A stretch of 64,000 nucleotides of DNA. It comes from Marinobacter confluentis. GTDB taxonomy: Bacteria > Pseudomonadota > Gammaproteobacteria > Pseudomonadales > Oleiphilaceae. Positions 33,578 through 42,478 of this stretch are shown in pieces. The stretch covers positions 1 to 64,000 of the forward strand of contig NZ_SRPF01000002.1 in the NCBI RefSeq assembly GCF_004785685.1, written 5' to 3'. The translations under genes were made by a program, and so were the position numbers. The notes below the pieces were generated by a model. The model made no database searches and was not told where the DNA came from. It was given only the letters and a program-made list of their open reading frames with translations. Numbering within the stretch: the first letter of the stretch is position 1; every line of letters begins with the position of its first letter.

Positions 33578-35926
33578 ATGACTTCAAGCTGGATGGAAAA
33601 GCGAAGACTGACGGCACTCAAACGCCTGGGGATTCTTGATACCGCCCCGGAAGAGCGTTTCGACCGTCTGACCAATATTGTGCGCCGCATTTATCAGGTT
33701 CCCATCACCCTGATTTCGCTGATTGACGACGACCGGCAGTGGTTCAAATCCAGCCACGGGGTGGACCTGGCCGAGACACCCCGGGAACACGCCTTCTGTG
33801 ACCATACTATCCGCCAGGACAAAATGTTCATCGTAGAGGATGCGGCCAATGATGTGCGTTTCAAAGACAACCCCCTGGTAACCGGCCCACCCTATGTGCG
33901 TTTTTACGCGGGCATGCCAATCCGCGAGCCAAGTGGCTTCAAGATCGGCAGCCTGTGCATTATCGACCGGGTGCCGCGCCGGGTTCAGGAGATGGACCTG
34001 GACCTGCTGCGCAATATTGCCAGCCTGGTAGAAGATGAGATCGAACGCGCCTACCTGACCGGGGATCACAAGGATTTTATTGAAGTATCGCACCTGACCC
34101 GTTCGATCCACCGGGCCCAGAACATTTTTCTGACCCATGACAGCCTGGATGCGTCATTCGAATTCGTGCTCAATGATCTGCTTGCTCTAACCGCCAGCCA
34201 GTTCGGATTTATTGGGGAGATTCTCCACCACTCAGACAATACGCCCTATCTGAAAGTTGGCGCGATCACCAACATTGCCTGGGATCCTGCGACAGAAGCG
34301 CTTTACCAACAGGTGCGCAGGCGGGGCATGATATTCGAGCAGAACAACAACCTCATCGGTGCAGCGCTAAACGCTGATCAGGCGATAATCGCCAATGATT
34401 TCCCCACAGACCCGCGGCGCGGAGGCCTGCCAGAGGGGCACCCAGCCATCAATTCGTTCTTCGGCGCCCACATTTACGCCGGCAGCGACAAGGTCGGACT
34501 GATCGGCCTGGCCAACCGAGCTGATGGATACTCTGCAAGCCTTGAAGGCGAACTGGAACCATTGCTACAGACCGTTGGCCAGCTCATCGAGCGCAAACGC
34601 CTTTACCGGGAGAAAACCGAGCACAAACAGAGCCTGGAGCGGGCAGCAAACTACGATTCATTAACGGGCCTGCCCAATCGCCGCCGGCTGACCGAACTGT
34701 TCCAGCAGGAAATTGTAGAAGCTGACCGGCGCAAGGGGCTTGTATCAGTGTGTTTTATCGATCTCGACGGCTTCAAGGAAATCAATGATCGCTACGGCCA
34801 TTCCACCGGCGACGATGTGCTCAAGGAAGTTGCGAGCCGCCTGAAAGATTCACTCAGGGACCATGACGTCATTGCCAGGCTGGGCGGAGATGAGTTCGTT
34901 GCCATCCTTCGCGATGTAGAAAGCGATACCGTCTACGACCGTATACTCGAGGCGATTCGCCAGCCACTGAGCTTCGGGAAACACAACTTTCAACTGTCTG
35001 GCAGCATGGGCGTTACGGTCTATCCAGACGACAAGGTGGATATTGACCTGCTGCTTCGACACGCTGACCAGGCGATGTATGCGGCAAAAGAGTCCGGAAA
35101 GAACCAGTTCCGGCATTTTGACCTGGAGTCCCATGTACTGAGGAAAGAGCGGGATCGGGTGCTTGAACAGACGCCCGGAGCGCTGAAAGAAGGCCAGTTC
35201 GAACTTTATCTACAGCCCAAAATCAACCTCGGCAGGCAGCTTGTGGAGGGCTTCGAAGCGCTTATTCGCTGGAACCACCCGACCGAAGGCCTGCTGCCAC
35301 CGGGCGCCTTCCTGCCCCACCTGGAATACACCGAGTTCGGGGCAGATGTCGGCCGGTTTGTGCTAGCCGATGCCGTGGCCATGCTTGACCAGTGGGCCCT
35401 GGATGGCCTGCCCTATTCCCTGAGCATTAATCTGAGCCCATCGCACTTTCTCAGCGACCGCTTCATGGCAGATCTGGAGTCGGCACTGGCAGGCAAAGAT
35501 CCCCAGTTGAAATCCCGCTTGATCCTGGAAATCCTGGAAACCACCACCCTGGACAATACCGAAAAGGTCATTGCCAATCTCGCCGGCTGCAAAGCACTGG
35601 GCGTTCAGATCTCGCTGGACGATTTTGGAACCGGCTATTCGTCGCTGGACTATTTCAGGCGGCTGAATGTGGATGAAATCAAGGTCGACCGGTCGTTTGT
35701 CTCGGAAATGCTGGAAAGCCCGGACGACGAGCTGATTGTTGGCGCCATCATCGGGCTTTCCCATAATTTCGGCCGGCGAATCGTCGCCGAAGGTATTGAA
35801 ACCCAGGCGGTCCAGGATCGGCTGATGGTCATGGGCTGCGAGATTGGACAGGGGTTCTATTACACCCGACCCATACCCCGCAAGGAAGCCCTGGAGTGGG
35901 CAGCGACGTTCAGCCCGGGAGATTGA
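33578..35926 (+). CDS. GAF-GAF-GGDEF-EAL c-di-GMP enzyme
   Basis: This 782-residue soluble protein starts with a GAF domain (about 20-155) containing the DDDRQWFKS signature, followed by a second GAF (about 180-340). The diguanylate cyclase domain has intact LGGDEF (about 433-438) and an RDHD I-site exactly five residues before it, so product inhibition is likely. The EAL domain keeps EALIRW (about 560-565), DDFGTGYSSL and VAEGIE, so both synthesis and hydrolysis of c-di-GMP look possible. No membrane segment. It is probably a cytosolic sensor controlling biofilm or motility. The signal is unknown. Confidence 0.9.
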   Translation: MTSSWMEKRRLTALKRLGILDTAPEERFDRLTNIVRRIYQVPITLISLIDDDRQWFKSSHGVDLAETPREHAFCDHTIRQDKMFIVEDAANDVRFKDNPLVTGPPYVRFYAGMPIREPSGFKIGSLCIIDRVPRRVQEMDLDLLRNIASLVEDEIERAYLTGDHKDFIEVSHLTRSIHRAQNIFLTHDSLDASFEFVLNDLLALTASQFGFIGEILHHSDNTPYLKVGAITNIAWDPATEALYQQVRRRGMIFEQNNNLIGAALNADQAIIANDFPTDPRRGGLPEGHPAINSFFGAHIYAGSDKVGLIGLANRADGYSASLEGELEPLLQTVGQLIERKRLYREKTEHKQSLERAANYDSLTGLPNRRRLTELFQQEIVEADRRKGLVSVCFIDLDGFKEINDRYGHSTGDDVLKEVASRLKDSLRDHDVIARLGGDEFVAILRDVESDTVYDRILEAIRQPLSFGKHNFQLSGSMGVTVYPDDKVDIDLLLRHADQAMYAAKESGKNQFRHFDLESHVLRKERDRVLEQTPGALKEGQFELYLQPKINLGRQLVEGFEALIRWNHPTEGLLPPGAFLPHLEYTEFGADVGRFVLADAVAMLDQWALDGLPYSLSINLSPSHFLSDRFMADLESALAGKDPQLKSRLILEILETTTLDNTEKVIANLAGCKALGVQISLDDFGTGYSSLDYFRRLNVDEIKVDRSFVSEMLESPDDELIVGAIIGLSHNFGRRIVAEGIETQAVQDRLMVMGCEIGQGFYYTRPIPRKEALEWAATFSPGD

Positions 35927-35999
35927 AGCGTTGGCCCGAAATCTGCACTGATTAGCGGTAATGAAGCATCGCTTTTCAGGCTGATTGGAGGAAACATCC

Positions 36000-36686
36000 A
36001 TGTCCCTACTGACTTCGCTGATCCAGGCCGGCGCCCAGTTCCAGCAGGCCATGGAAAAACGCCCGGCCACCGCATCCGGCGACCGGAACACGGCAACAGA
36101 CGGCAAAACCGCCACTGGCAAGGCCCAGAAGCCATCTGCTGAACCGGCACCGTCGGCGACAGATGACCGTTTTACGCCTTCTGGCAACAACGAGACTGAT
36201 CCGTTTCAGATCAAGGCCCGCAGGCTGGCCATGGCCGATTACAAACAGACCGTGGGGCAGGATCTTGCCTTTGTGCGGGAAACCCTGCGGCATAAACTTG
36301 CCGAATACCAGCTCAGCCCGGCAAGTAAGATGGACGTTTCCAAAAGCGATAATGGTGGAGTTCGGCTGGGCGGAAATCTGCCGCCAGACATCGGTGCGCG
36401 CATCGAAAAAGACCTTAATAACAGCAAGCCCTTCCGCGAGGCGTTCAGCAGGCTGAGCGCCAGCGAGCCAACCCTGCACTTTATGGACAATGCGCTGAAG
36501 CTGAACAAGGCCTATGGCGTTAGCAATTCACTGCTGGACACCATCACCAGCGAAAATCAGCAGTTCAATGGGCTGCAGGACCTGGTCCACCGCTACGACA
36601 CGCTTCGCCGTTCGGCGGCCGCAGGCAACGCCGAGACGTTCAGTTCAGCCAGGGAATACGCTTTCAGTCTGAACGCCAGGGCCTGA
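36000..36686 (+). CDS. Hypothetical protein, alanine/lysine-rich N-terminus
   Basis: This 228-residue protein of unknown family has low-complexity, charged, disordered-looking residues 15-75 (TASGDRNTATDGKTATGKAQ). After that comes a helical region with ADYKQTVGQDLAFVRETLRHKLAEYQ. There is no signal peptide, membrane helix or catalytic motif. The start at 36000 follows GGAGG with 7-base spacing. It is 70 bases after the c-di-GMP enzyme in the same direction and may share its transcript. Function not inferred. Confidence 0.7.
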   Translation: MSLLTSLIQAGAQFQQAMEKRPATASGDRNTATDGKTATGKAQKPSAEPAPSATDDRFTPSGNNETDPFQIKARRLAMADYKQTVGQDLAFVRETLRHKLAEYQLSPASKMDVSKSDNGGVRLGGNLPPDIGARIEKDLNNSKPFREAFSRLSASEPTLHFMDNALKLNKAYGVSNSLLDTITSENQQFNGLQDLVHRYDTLRRSAAAGNAETFSSAREYAFSLNARA

Positions 36687-36727
36687 GGTTCGGAGCTTTG
36701 CGCCGGGGACGAGCAACCCGGGGCTAC

Positions 36728-37351
36728 TTAAAGCTGAAACGGCGCCGGATCACCCTTACCTTCTCGTGTCACCTCTGGCACTGGCCCGGTCATATTGACC
36801 ACGGTGGTGGCCTCAAGGCCGCAGAAACCGCCGTCAATAATCAGATCCAGGTCGTGTTCCAGCCTGTCGCGGATGTCTTCCGGGTCTGTCATCGGGTCTT
36901 CTTCGCCAGGCAGAATCAGCGTGCTGCTCATGATCGGTTCACCAAGCTCAGCAAGCAGCTCCTGAACAATGGCATTATCCGGCACGCGAATCCCGATGGT
37001 TTTACGCTTCGGGTGCAGCAGGCGCCGGGGCACCTCGCTGGTTGCGTCCAGAATGAAGGTGTAGGCACCGGGGGTAAACTGTTTCAGCAGGCGATACTGG
37101 GTGTTTCCGACCTTGGCAAACACGCCCACGTCCGAGAGATCACGACACATCAGCGTGAAATTGTGCTTGTCGTCCAGCCGGCGAATGCGCTTGATGCGAT
37201 CCAGCGCCTGCTTGTCGTCAAGCTGGCAGCCAATGGCGTAGCCTGAATCCGTAGGGACCACAATAACGCCACCCTTGCGCAGAATACCCACTGCCTGATG
37301 AACCAGCCGCTTCTGTGGCGTAACCGGATGAATCTGGAAAAACTGGCTCAT
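36728..37351 (-). CDS. yciO: L-threonylcarbamoyladenylate synthase family protein (YciO/Sua5)
   Basis: This 207-residue YrdC/Sua5-fold protein has the nucleotide-binding GGVIVVPTDSGYAIGC (about 28-43), the KHNFTLMCRDL stretch and KRKTIGIRVPDN (about 120-131), followed by STLILPGE. TsaC/Sua5 members make threonylcarbamoyl-AMP for tRNA t6A; YciO is a related paralogue with weak or uncertain activity, and the closest match by eye is YciO. Start MSQFF at 37351 overlaps the BolA stop by four bases, so the two are co-translated. Confidence 0.85.
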   Translation of the reverse strand: MSQFFQIHPVTPQKRLVHQAVGILRKGGVIVVPTDSGYAIGCQLDDKQALDRIKRIRRLDDKHNFTLMCRDLSDVGVFAKVGNTQYRLLKQFTPGAYTFILDATSEVPRRLLHPKRKTIGIRVPDNAIVQELLAELGEPIMSSTLILPGEEDPMTDPEDIRDRLEHDLDLIIDGGFCGLEATTVVNMTGPVPEVTREGKGDPAPFQL

Positions 37352-37692
37352 TGGCTGCCACCAGCGGCAAAAGCGGGGTCGTTTTTCGAGCCGCCCAGGC
37401 AGTTGGGCGATTCCGGCGATGCCTGGCCAGATGCTGCCCATTCAGCGGGGGTGAACAGGTGGAGCGCCAGGGCATGAACGCCACCTGCCAGCTCCTCGGC
37501 CAAGAGCCCATAGATTGCCTGGTGGCGCTTGACCCTGCCCTGCCCGTCAAAGGCGGCAGACACCAGTGTCACCTTGAAATGGGTTTCCGAATTGGCAGGC
37601 ACGTTGTGCTTGTGACTTTCATTCTCAACCGCAAGAAAATCGCTGTTGAAAGCCTGGCCCAGCTTCTGTTCAATCGTATTCTGGATGGTCAT
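37348..37692 (-). CDS. bolA: BolA-family protein
   Basis: This 114-residue BolA-like protein has the core ETHFKVTLVSAAFDGQGRVK...RHQAIYGLL, with the invariant RHQ histidine near residue 59 and a usual class II fold. BolA proteins pair with monothiol glutaredoxins in Fe-S handling and affect cell shape and stress response. The C-terminal 20 residues are a non-conserved tail. A four-base overlap with yciO downstream implies coupled translation. It is divergent from topB by about 120 bp. Confidence 0.88.
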   Translation of the reverse strand: MTIQNTIEQKLGQAFNSDFLAVENESHKHNVPANSETHFKVTLVSAAFDGQGRVKRHQAIYGLLAEELAGGVHALALHLFTPAEWAASGQASPESPNCLGGSKNDPAFAAGGSQ

Positions 37693-37814
37693 GACCGAGG
37701 TGACTCCTGGTTCAGTGCATATGCGGCCAGTCTACTACAGCCGGCGCCCGGTTTGCTTGACAGGATTGCGGCAAAACGCCATCTTCCAATGCCCTTTTTG
37801 ACCTACTGAAACCT

Positions 37815-39983
37815 ATGCGCCTGTATATCGCCGAGAAACCCAGCCTGGGCCGCGCTATTGCCGCCGCACTGCCCACCCCACACCAGAAAGGGCAAGGCTG
37901 GATTCGCTGCGGCCAGGGCGCTGATGCCTGCACCGTCAGCTGGTGCATAGGCCACCTGCTGGAACCAGCGGAACCGGCCCAGTACGACCCCCGCTGGAAA
38001 AAATGGCGCCGGGAAGACCTGCCGCTGTTACCGGGCCGCTGGGAAGTCGCCCCCAAACCCAGCGTTGCCCAGCAGTTGAACACCCTACAATCACTGATGC
38101 GAAAAGCCGAGTTGATCATCCACGCCGGCGATCCCGACCGCGAAGGCCAATTGCTGGTCGACGAAGTCATCCGCTATGCCCGTGTAACCTGCCCGGTAGA
38201 GCGCATTCTGATCAATGATCTGACGCCCAGCGCCGTCGCCAGAGCCATTGCCGCACCTCAGGATAACCGCCGGTTCCGCAGGCTGTCTCACTCCGCATTG
38301 GCCCGGCAAAGGGCGGACTGGCTTTACGGCATCAACCTGACCCGTTTTTACACCCTGTCCTGGCAACAGCAGGGCGAACAGGGCGTCTTTTCGGTAGGGC
38401 GTGTTCAGACCCCGGTGCTTGGCCTGGTGGTCACCCGCGATAAAACCATCGAGCACTTTGAGCCCAAACCCTTCTACCGCGTGGAAGCCCTTTGCCATGG
38501 GACCGAAGAAACAGGCCAGACCGAGCCATTCACCGCGCGCTGGGTGCCCACTGATGCCGACCAGGACCACCTTGACGAGGAAGGTCGCCTGCTGAACCGC
38601 GACCTTGCAGACCAGATTGCGACCGCCGTGCAAGGCAGGCCCGGCCGGATTACCGAGGCCCGATTCCGGGACCGCAAAGAGCCAGCGCCACTGCCCCTGT
38701 CGCTGTCAGCGCTGCAGATCGAGGCCGGCCGACTGTTCAGGATGGGCGCAAAAGATGTTCTGGATGTGGCCCAGAACCTGTATGAACGACACCAGTTGAT
38801 CACCTACCCGCGCTCTGATTGCCGATACCTGCCAGAAGGTCATTATGAGCAGCGCAACACAGTGGTACAGGCCATTGGCAAGGTGGCGCCGGACCTTGAG
38901 CAGGCCTGCGCATCGGCGGACCTGTCCCGTCGCTCTTCCGCCTGGAATGACAAGAAAGTCGATGCCCACCACGCCATCATTCCCACCGCCCGGCAACGTG
39001 GTTCCGGCAGGCTCAGCGAGGCCGAGCAGAGGATCTATGACCTGATCAGCCGTTTCTATCTGATGCAGTTCGCCGCTGATGCCATCCATCGGGAAGGGCG
39101 CCTGGCGCTCAAGATCGGTGAGTACGATTTCCGCGCTACTGAAACGGCCATTGCCGAACCGGGCTGGAAACAACTGGAAATCCGCCAGCGGGAGGAGCGT
39201 CAGGAAGCGGCCAGAACCCCATTGCCACGGCTTTCGGTCACGGACGCGATCCTCTGCGAGTCCACGGACATCAAGGAGCGTAAAACCCAGCCGCCCCAGC
39301 CTTTCACCGATGCAACGCTGTTGTCAGCGATGACCAACATCGCCCGCTTCGTCAGTGACCCGGAACTTCGCAAAACATTGCGGGAAACCGACGGTCTGGG
39401 CACCGAGGCCACCCGCGCCGCCATCATCGACACTCTGTTCCGGCGCGACTATCTGGTGCGCGACAAGCGCCACATCCGGTCCACCGCTAAAGGCCAGGCG
39501 TTGATTGAGTCCCTGCCCGAATCGGTCAGCACCCCGGACATGACTGCCGTCTGGGAGGCAACCCTTGAACAGATTCGCAGCGGCGAAGGCGACCCGAAAC
39601 AGTTCCTGACCGATCTGCAATCCCAGATCCGCCAGCTGATGGCCGCGCCTGAACCCGGCCACGGGCTCGAGTCCGGCCAGCCATCCGGCGGCGTGCACTG
39701 TCCCAAATGCCGTGCCCCCATGCGCGAGCGTGAGGGCAAATTCGGGATATTCCAGGCCTGCACCCGTTTCCCGGACTGCAACGGCACCCGCCCCATTGAG
39801 GACACCCGCCCCGGCGACGGCACCGGTGACGCGCCGGTTCCCTGCCCCCACTGTTTTTCACCGCTTGTTCGCCGAAAAGGCACTAAAGGCTGGTTCTGGG
39901 GCTGCAGTAATTTCCCCGCCTGCCGACAAACCCTTAACGACCTTGATGGAAAGCCGGCGGTACGTTTACCGAATACTACATAA
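37815..39983 (+). CDS. topB: DNA topoisomerase III, type IA
   Basis: This 722-residue type IA topoisomerase decatenates and relaxes negatively supercoiled DNA with RecQ-like helicases. The Toprim domain has IAEKPSLGRAIA at the start and AGDPDREGQ (about 104-112). The catalytic tyrosine lies in ITYPRSDCRYLP (about Tyr331). The C-terminal end carries two CxxC-type zinc ribbons (CPKC...CTRFPDC and CPHC...CSNFPAC, about 635-705), more like TopA tails than the short E. coli TopB tail. The start is near-immediate at the ATG 37815. It is followed by the response regulator with a 70-base gap. Confidence 0.9.
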   Translation: MRLYIAEKPSLGRAIAAALPTPHQKGQGWIRCGQGADACTVSWCIGHLLEPAEPAQYDPRWKKWRREDLPLLPGRWEVAPKPSVAQQLNTLQSLMRKAELIIHAGDPDREGQLLVDEVIRYARVTCPVERILINDLTPSAVARAIAAPQDNRRFRRLSHSALARQRADWLYGINLTRFYTLSWQQQGEQGVFSVGRVQTPVLGLVVTRDKTIEHFEPKPFYRVEALCHGTEETGQTEPFTARWVPTDADQDHLDEEGRLLNRDLADQIATAVQGRPGRITEARFRDRKEPAPLPLSLSALQIEAGRLFRMGAKDVLDVAQNLYERHQLITYPRSDCRYLPEGHYEQRNTVVQAIGKVAPDLEQACASADLSRRSSAWNDKKVDAHHAIIPTARQRGSGRLSEAEQRIYDLISRFYLMQFAADAIHREGRLALKIGEYDFRATETAIAEPGWKQLEIRQREERQEAARTPLPRLSVTDAILCESTDIKERKTQPPQPFTDATLLSAMTNIARFVSDPELRKTLRETDGLGTEATRAAIIDTLFRRDYLVRDKRHIRSTAKGQALIESLPESVSTPDMTAVWEATLEQIRSGEGDPKQFLTDLQSQIRQLMAAPEPGHGLESGQPSGGVHCPKCRAPMREREGKFGIFQACTRFPDCNGTRPIEDTRPGDGTGDAPVPCPHCFSPLVRRKGTKGWFWGCSNFPACRQTLNDLDGKPAVRLPNTT

Positions 39984-40054
39984 CGATACTGAAGGCGGTT
40001 TCATTTTTTGTAATACTATTGTTTTACAGGCAAAAACTTCGGCGAGGGTGCCAC

Positions 40055-40810
40055 ATGCGCATTGCACTTCTGGAAGATGAACGGGAACAGGCGCAGCACA
40101 TACAGTCGGTTCTGTCTGAACGCGGGCATCAGTGCGAACATTTTCCCACGGGCCAGGCCTTCATCAGCGCGGTGCTGCACCGCAGCTACGATCTTCTGAT
40201 CCTGGACTGGCAGATTCCGGACACCACCGGCATCGAGGTGCTGGAGCATGTACGCGCCCATCTGAACTGGCAGATACCCGTGGTGTTTCTGACCCAGCGG
40301 GACAGCGAAGCCGATATCGTGCGGGCACTGGATGCGGGTGCCGACGATTACCTGTCCAAACCGGCACGGGAAGCTGAGCTGGTGGCGCGCATTAACGCAC
40401 TGGCCAGACGCACCAACCCGGACAACGATAAAGAAGTTCTGGTTTACGGGCCCTTCAGGGTCAATACCCAGCAGCGCACGATTCAACTGCACGACGAGAC
40501 CCTGACCCTGACCGACAAGGATTTCGATCTCAGCCTGTTTCTGTTTCAGAACCAGGGGCGGTTATTGACCCGTGAAGTATTGCTTGAACGGGTGTGGGGC
40601 CTGGCCAGCGACATCAATACCCGAACCGTGGATACCCACATGAGCCGTCTTAGGCGCCGTCTTGGCCTGAATCCGGAAAACGGCTTCAGGATAAAAACCA
40701 TCTACCAGCGCGGTTATCGTCTGGAGGCGATGACCGCTGAAGGAACCACCGATAGCCAGCACAACCCGGGCGCCGGGAATTCAGAGGTTAACCAGGCTTT
40801 AAATGATTAA
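40055..40810 (+). CDS. OmpR/PhoB-family response regulator
   Basis: This 251-residue DNA-binding response regulator has a receiver domain (1-120) with the acidic pocket EDE near 7-9, the phospho-acceptor Asp51 in LLILDWQIP, and the LSKPA lysine near 105. The winged-helix output domain (about 130-230) has VLLERVWG and RTVDTHMSRLRRRL, then IKTIYQRGYRL. Start MRIALLEDE at 40055 is chosen over upstream codons. Its end overlaps the LysM-FecR gene by eight bases, and a CHASE2 histidine kinase closes the operon, likely its cognate kinase. Confidence 0.9.
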   Translation: MRIALLEDEREQAQHIQSVLSERGHQCEHFPTGQAFISAVLHRSYDLLILDWQIPDTTGIEVLEHVRAHLNWQIPVVFLTQRDSEADIVRALDAGADDYLSKPAREAELVARINALARRTNPDNDKEVLVYGPFRVNTQQRTIQLHDETLTLTDKDFDLSLFLFQNQGRLLTREVLLERVWGLASDINTRTVDTHMSRLRRRLGLNPENGFRIKTIYQRGYRLEAMTAEGTTDSQHNPGAGNSEVNQALND

Positions 40811-42440
40811 AAGCACGATTCGATTAGCCCTCGCGAGCTGCCTGGTATCGGCCGGTCTGTTGCTGAGTTTTTTTGCCCAGGCAGAGCTGTCCGTCAGCCG
40901 TGGTTCTGATGCTGGCAGTGGGGGTTTTGCCGGCGCCAGTGTGCCTGAATGGAGCTACACCGTAGAGGCCAACCAGACGGTTCAGACCATCGCCGCCCAG
41001 TTTCTGGCCAGCGGCATTTCGGCGTCGCGGATACTGCAACACAACAACCTGGCCAGCTCCGCGCAGCTAAAAAGCGGCGACACGGTCCGAATCCCCCTGT
41101 CGTGGCTGCAGCAACAACCAGACCCGGCCAGGGTATCGTCGGTATCCGGCCAGGTCATGCTGCTATCCGGTCGCGACAGCCGCAAGCGGCCCTTGACCTC
41201 CGGAACCCTGATCCGCGTGGGTGATGAGGTAATCTCTCATGCGGGCAGTACCACGATTGAACTGGCGGATGGCTCAATTGTTCGCCTGTCACCGAATTCC
41301 CGACTGGCTTTCAATCGCCTGACTCGCTACGGCAAATCCGGCATGGTGGACACCCGCCTGCGCCTGAACGATGGTGAACTTGAAACCCAGGTCGAACCTT
41401 TCGTTGAAGACGGATCGCGGTTTGAAATCGAAACTCCCTCGGCCGTGGCCGCGGTGCGCGGCACCATGTTTACCCTGAAAACCAGCGCCATGGGCACTGA
41501 CCTGAGAGTCACCGACGGCCGGGTTGCCTTTGGCCCCCGGGGCAAAACCCGGGTGATACCCGAAGGTTACAGCGCCAGTGTCTCCACCAGCAGCAGCGGC
41601 GGAATGAATATCCGCAGGCTACCCCCCGCGCCGGAAATCAACCCGATACCGACCATGCTCACGCGACTGCCGGAATCCCTGAACTGGAAATCCAATGGCG
41701 CTTCACGCTACCGGGTCAACCTGTTCGAGGCCGACACCGGCCGCTGGTTGCAGAGTGCCACCCTGGACAACACTGAATACCAGCTGGACATGCTGGACAA
41801 CGGCAAATATGAAGTTCAGCTTGCTGCGCTGGACAGTCGGGGCATTGCCGGCATGCCCGGTATTGTCGACTTTGAGGTCGACCTTCAGGCCCGGGCAGCT
41901 GAACTCTCGGCCCCCGCACCTGGTGAAGCCGTAAACGACGATATGCCGGAATTCCGCTGGCAGTTACTGGGCCAGAACGAAGTGGCCCGTATAGAAATCG
42001 CTGAAGATGAAAGCTTCAGCAATGTCATAGCCACCAGTGAATGGGCGCCGGACCAGCAGGCGCTGCCATCACGGCCGCTGTCCCCCGGCAAATATTACTG
42101 GCGCGTGGTGACAGAAGCCGGTGGCAATTCGGTAGCAACCAGCGAGGTGCGCACCATGGTGGTTAATGGCACACTGCCACCGGTACGCATCATCAGTGTG
42201 AACTATGTTGACAAACAGGTGCGGGTGTTCTGGGAAAAGGTCGATACGGCCTCCGAATACCGGTTGCAACTGTCTGAAGAGCCGGGCTTCCGCAACATCA
42301 TCAAGGAAGCCGAACTTCCGGACACCACCGCCGCTTTGCGCCTGATTCCCGGCCGGCGGTACTTTGTTCGCCTGAAGGCACTGTCGGATGGCCCTCTCGA
42401 AAGTCGATGGGGGCCAGGGCGCGAACTCTTCCTTGAATAA
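40803..42440 (+). CDS. Exported LysM-FecR domain protein with Fn3-like repeats
   Basis: This 545-residue exported protein has a signal peptide with cleavage near residue 27 (FFAQA-E), a LysM domain (about 50-98, VEANQTVQTIAAQFL...LKSGDTVRIP) that can bind peptidoglycan, and a FecR-type sensor domain (about 115-220, with TTIELADGSIVRLSPNSRLA). Then come two or three fibronectin-III-like beta domains to the end. The periplasmic location and position between regulator and kinase suggest it perceives a wall or surface signal for the downstream CHASE2 kinase. It overlaps the regulator by eight bases. Its ligand is unknown. Confidence 0.85.
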   Translation: MIKSTIRLALASCLVSAGLLLSFFAQAELSVSRGSDAGSGGFAGASVPEWSYTVEANQTVQTIAAQFLASGISASRILQHNNLASSAQLKSGDTVRIPLSWLQQQPDPARVSSVSGQVMLLSGRDSRKRPLTSGTLIRVGDEVISHAGSTTIELADGSIVRLSPNSRLAFNRLTRYGKSGMVDTRLRLNDGELETQVEPFVEDGSRFEIETPSAVAAVRGTMFTLKTSAMGTDLRVTDGRVAFGPRGKTRVIPEGYSASVSTSSSGGMNIRRLPPAPEINPIPTMLTRLPESLNWKSNGASRYRVNLFEADTGRWLQSATLDNTEYQLDMLDNGKYEVQLAALDSRGIAGMPGIVDFEVDLQARAAELSAPAPGEAVNDDMPEFRWQLLGQNEVARIEIAEDESFSNVIATSEWAPDQQALPSRPLSPGKYYWRVVTEAGGNSVATSEVRTMVVNGTLPPVRIISVNYVDKQVRVFWEKVDTASEYRLQLSEEPGFRNIIKEAELPDTTAALRLIPGRRYFVRLKALSDGPLESRWGPGRELFLE

Positions 42441-42478
42441 CGCTGGCCAGGGCCAGCCCTGAGCCAACTGCAGGCCCC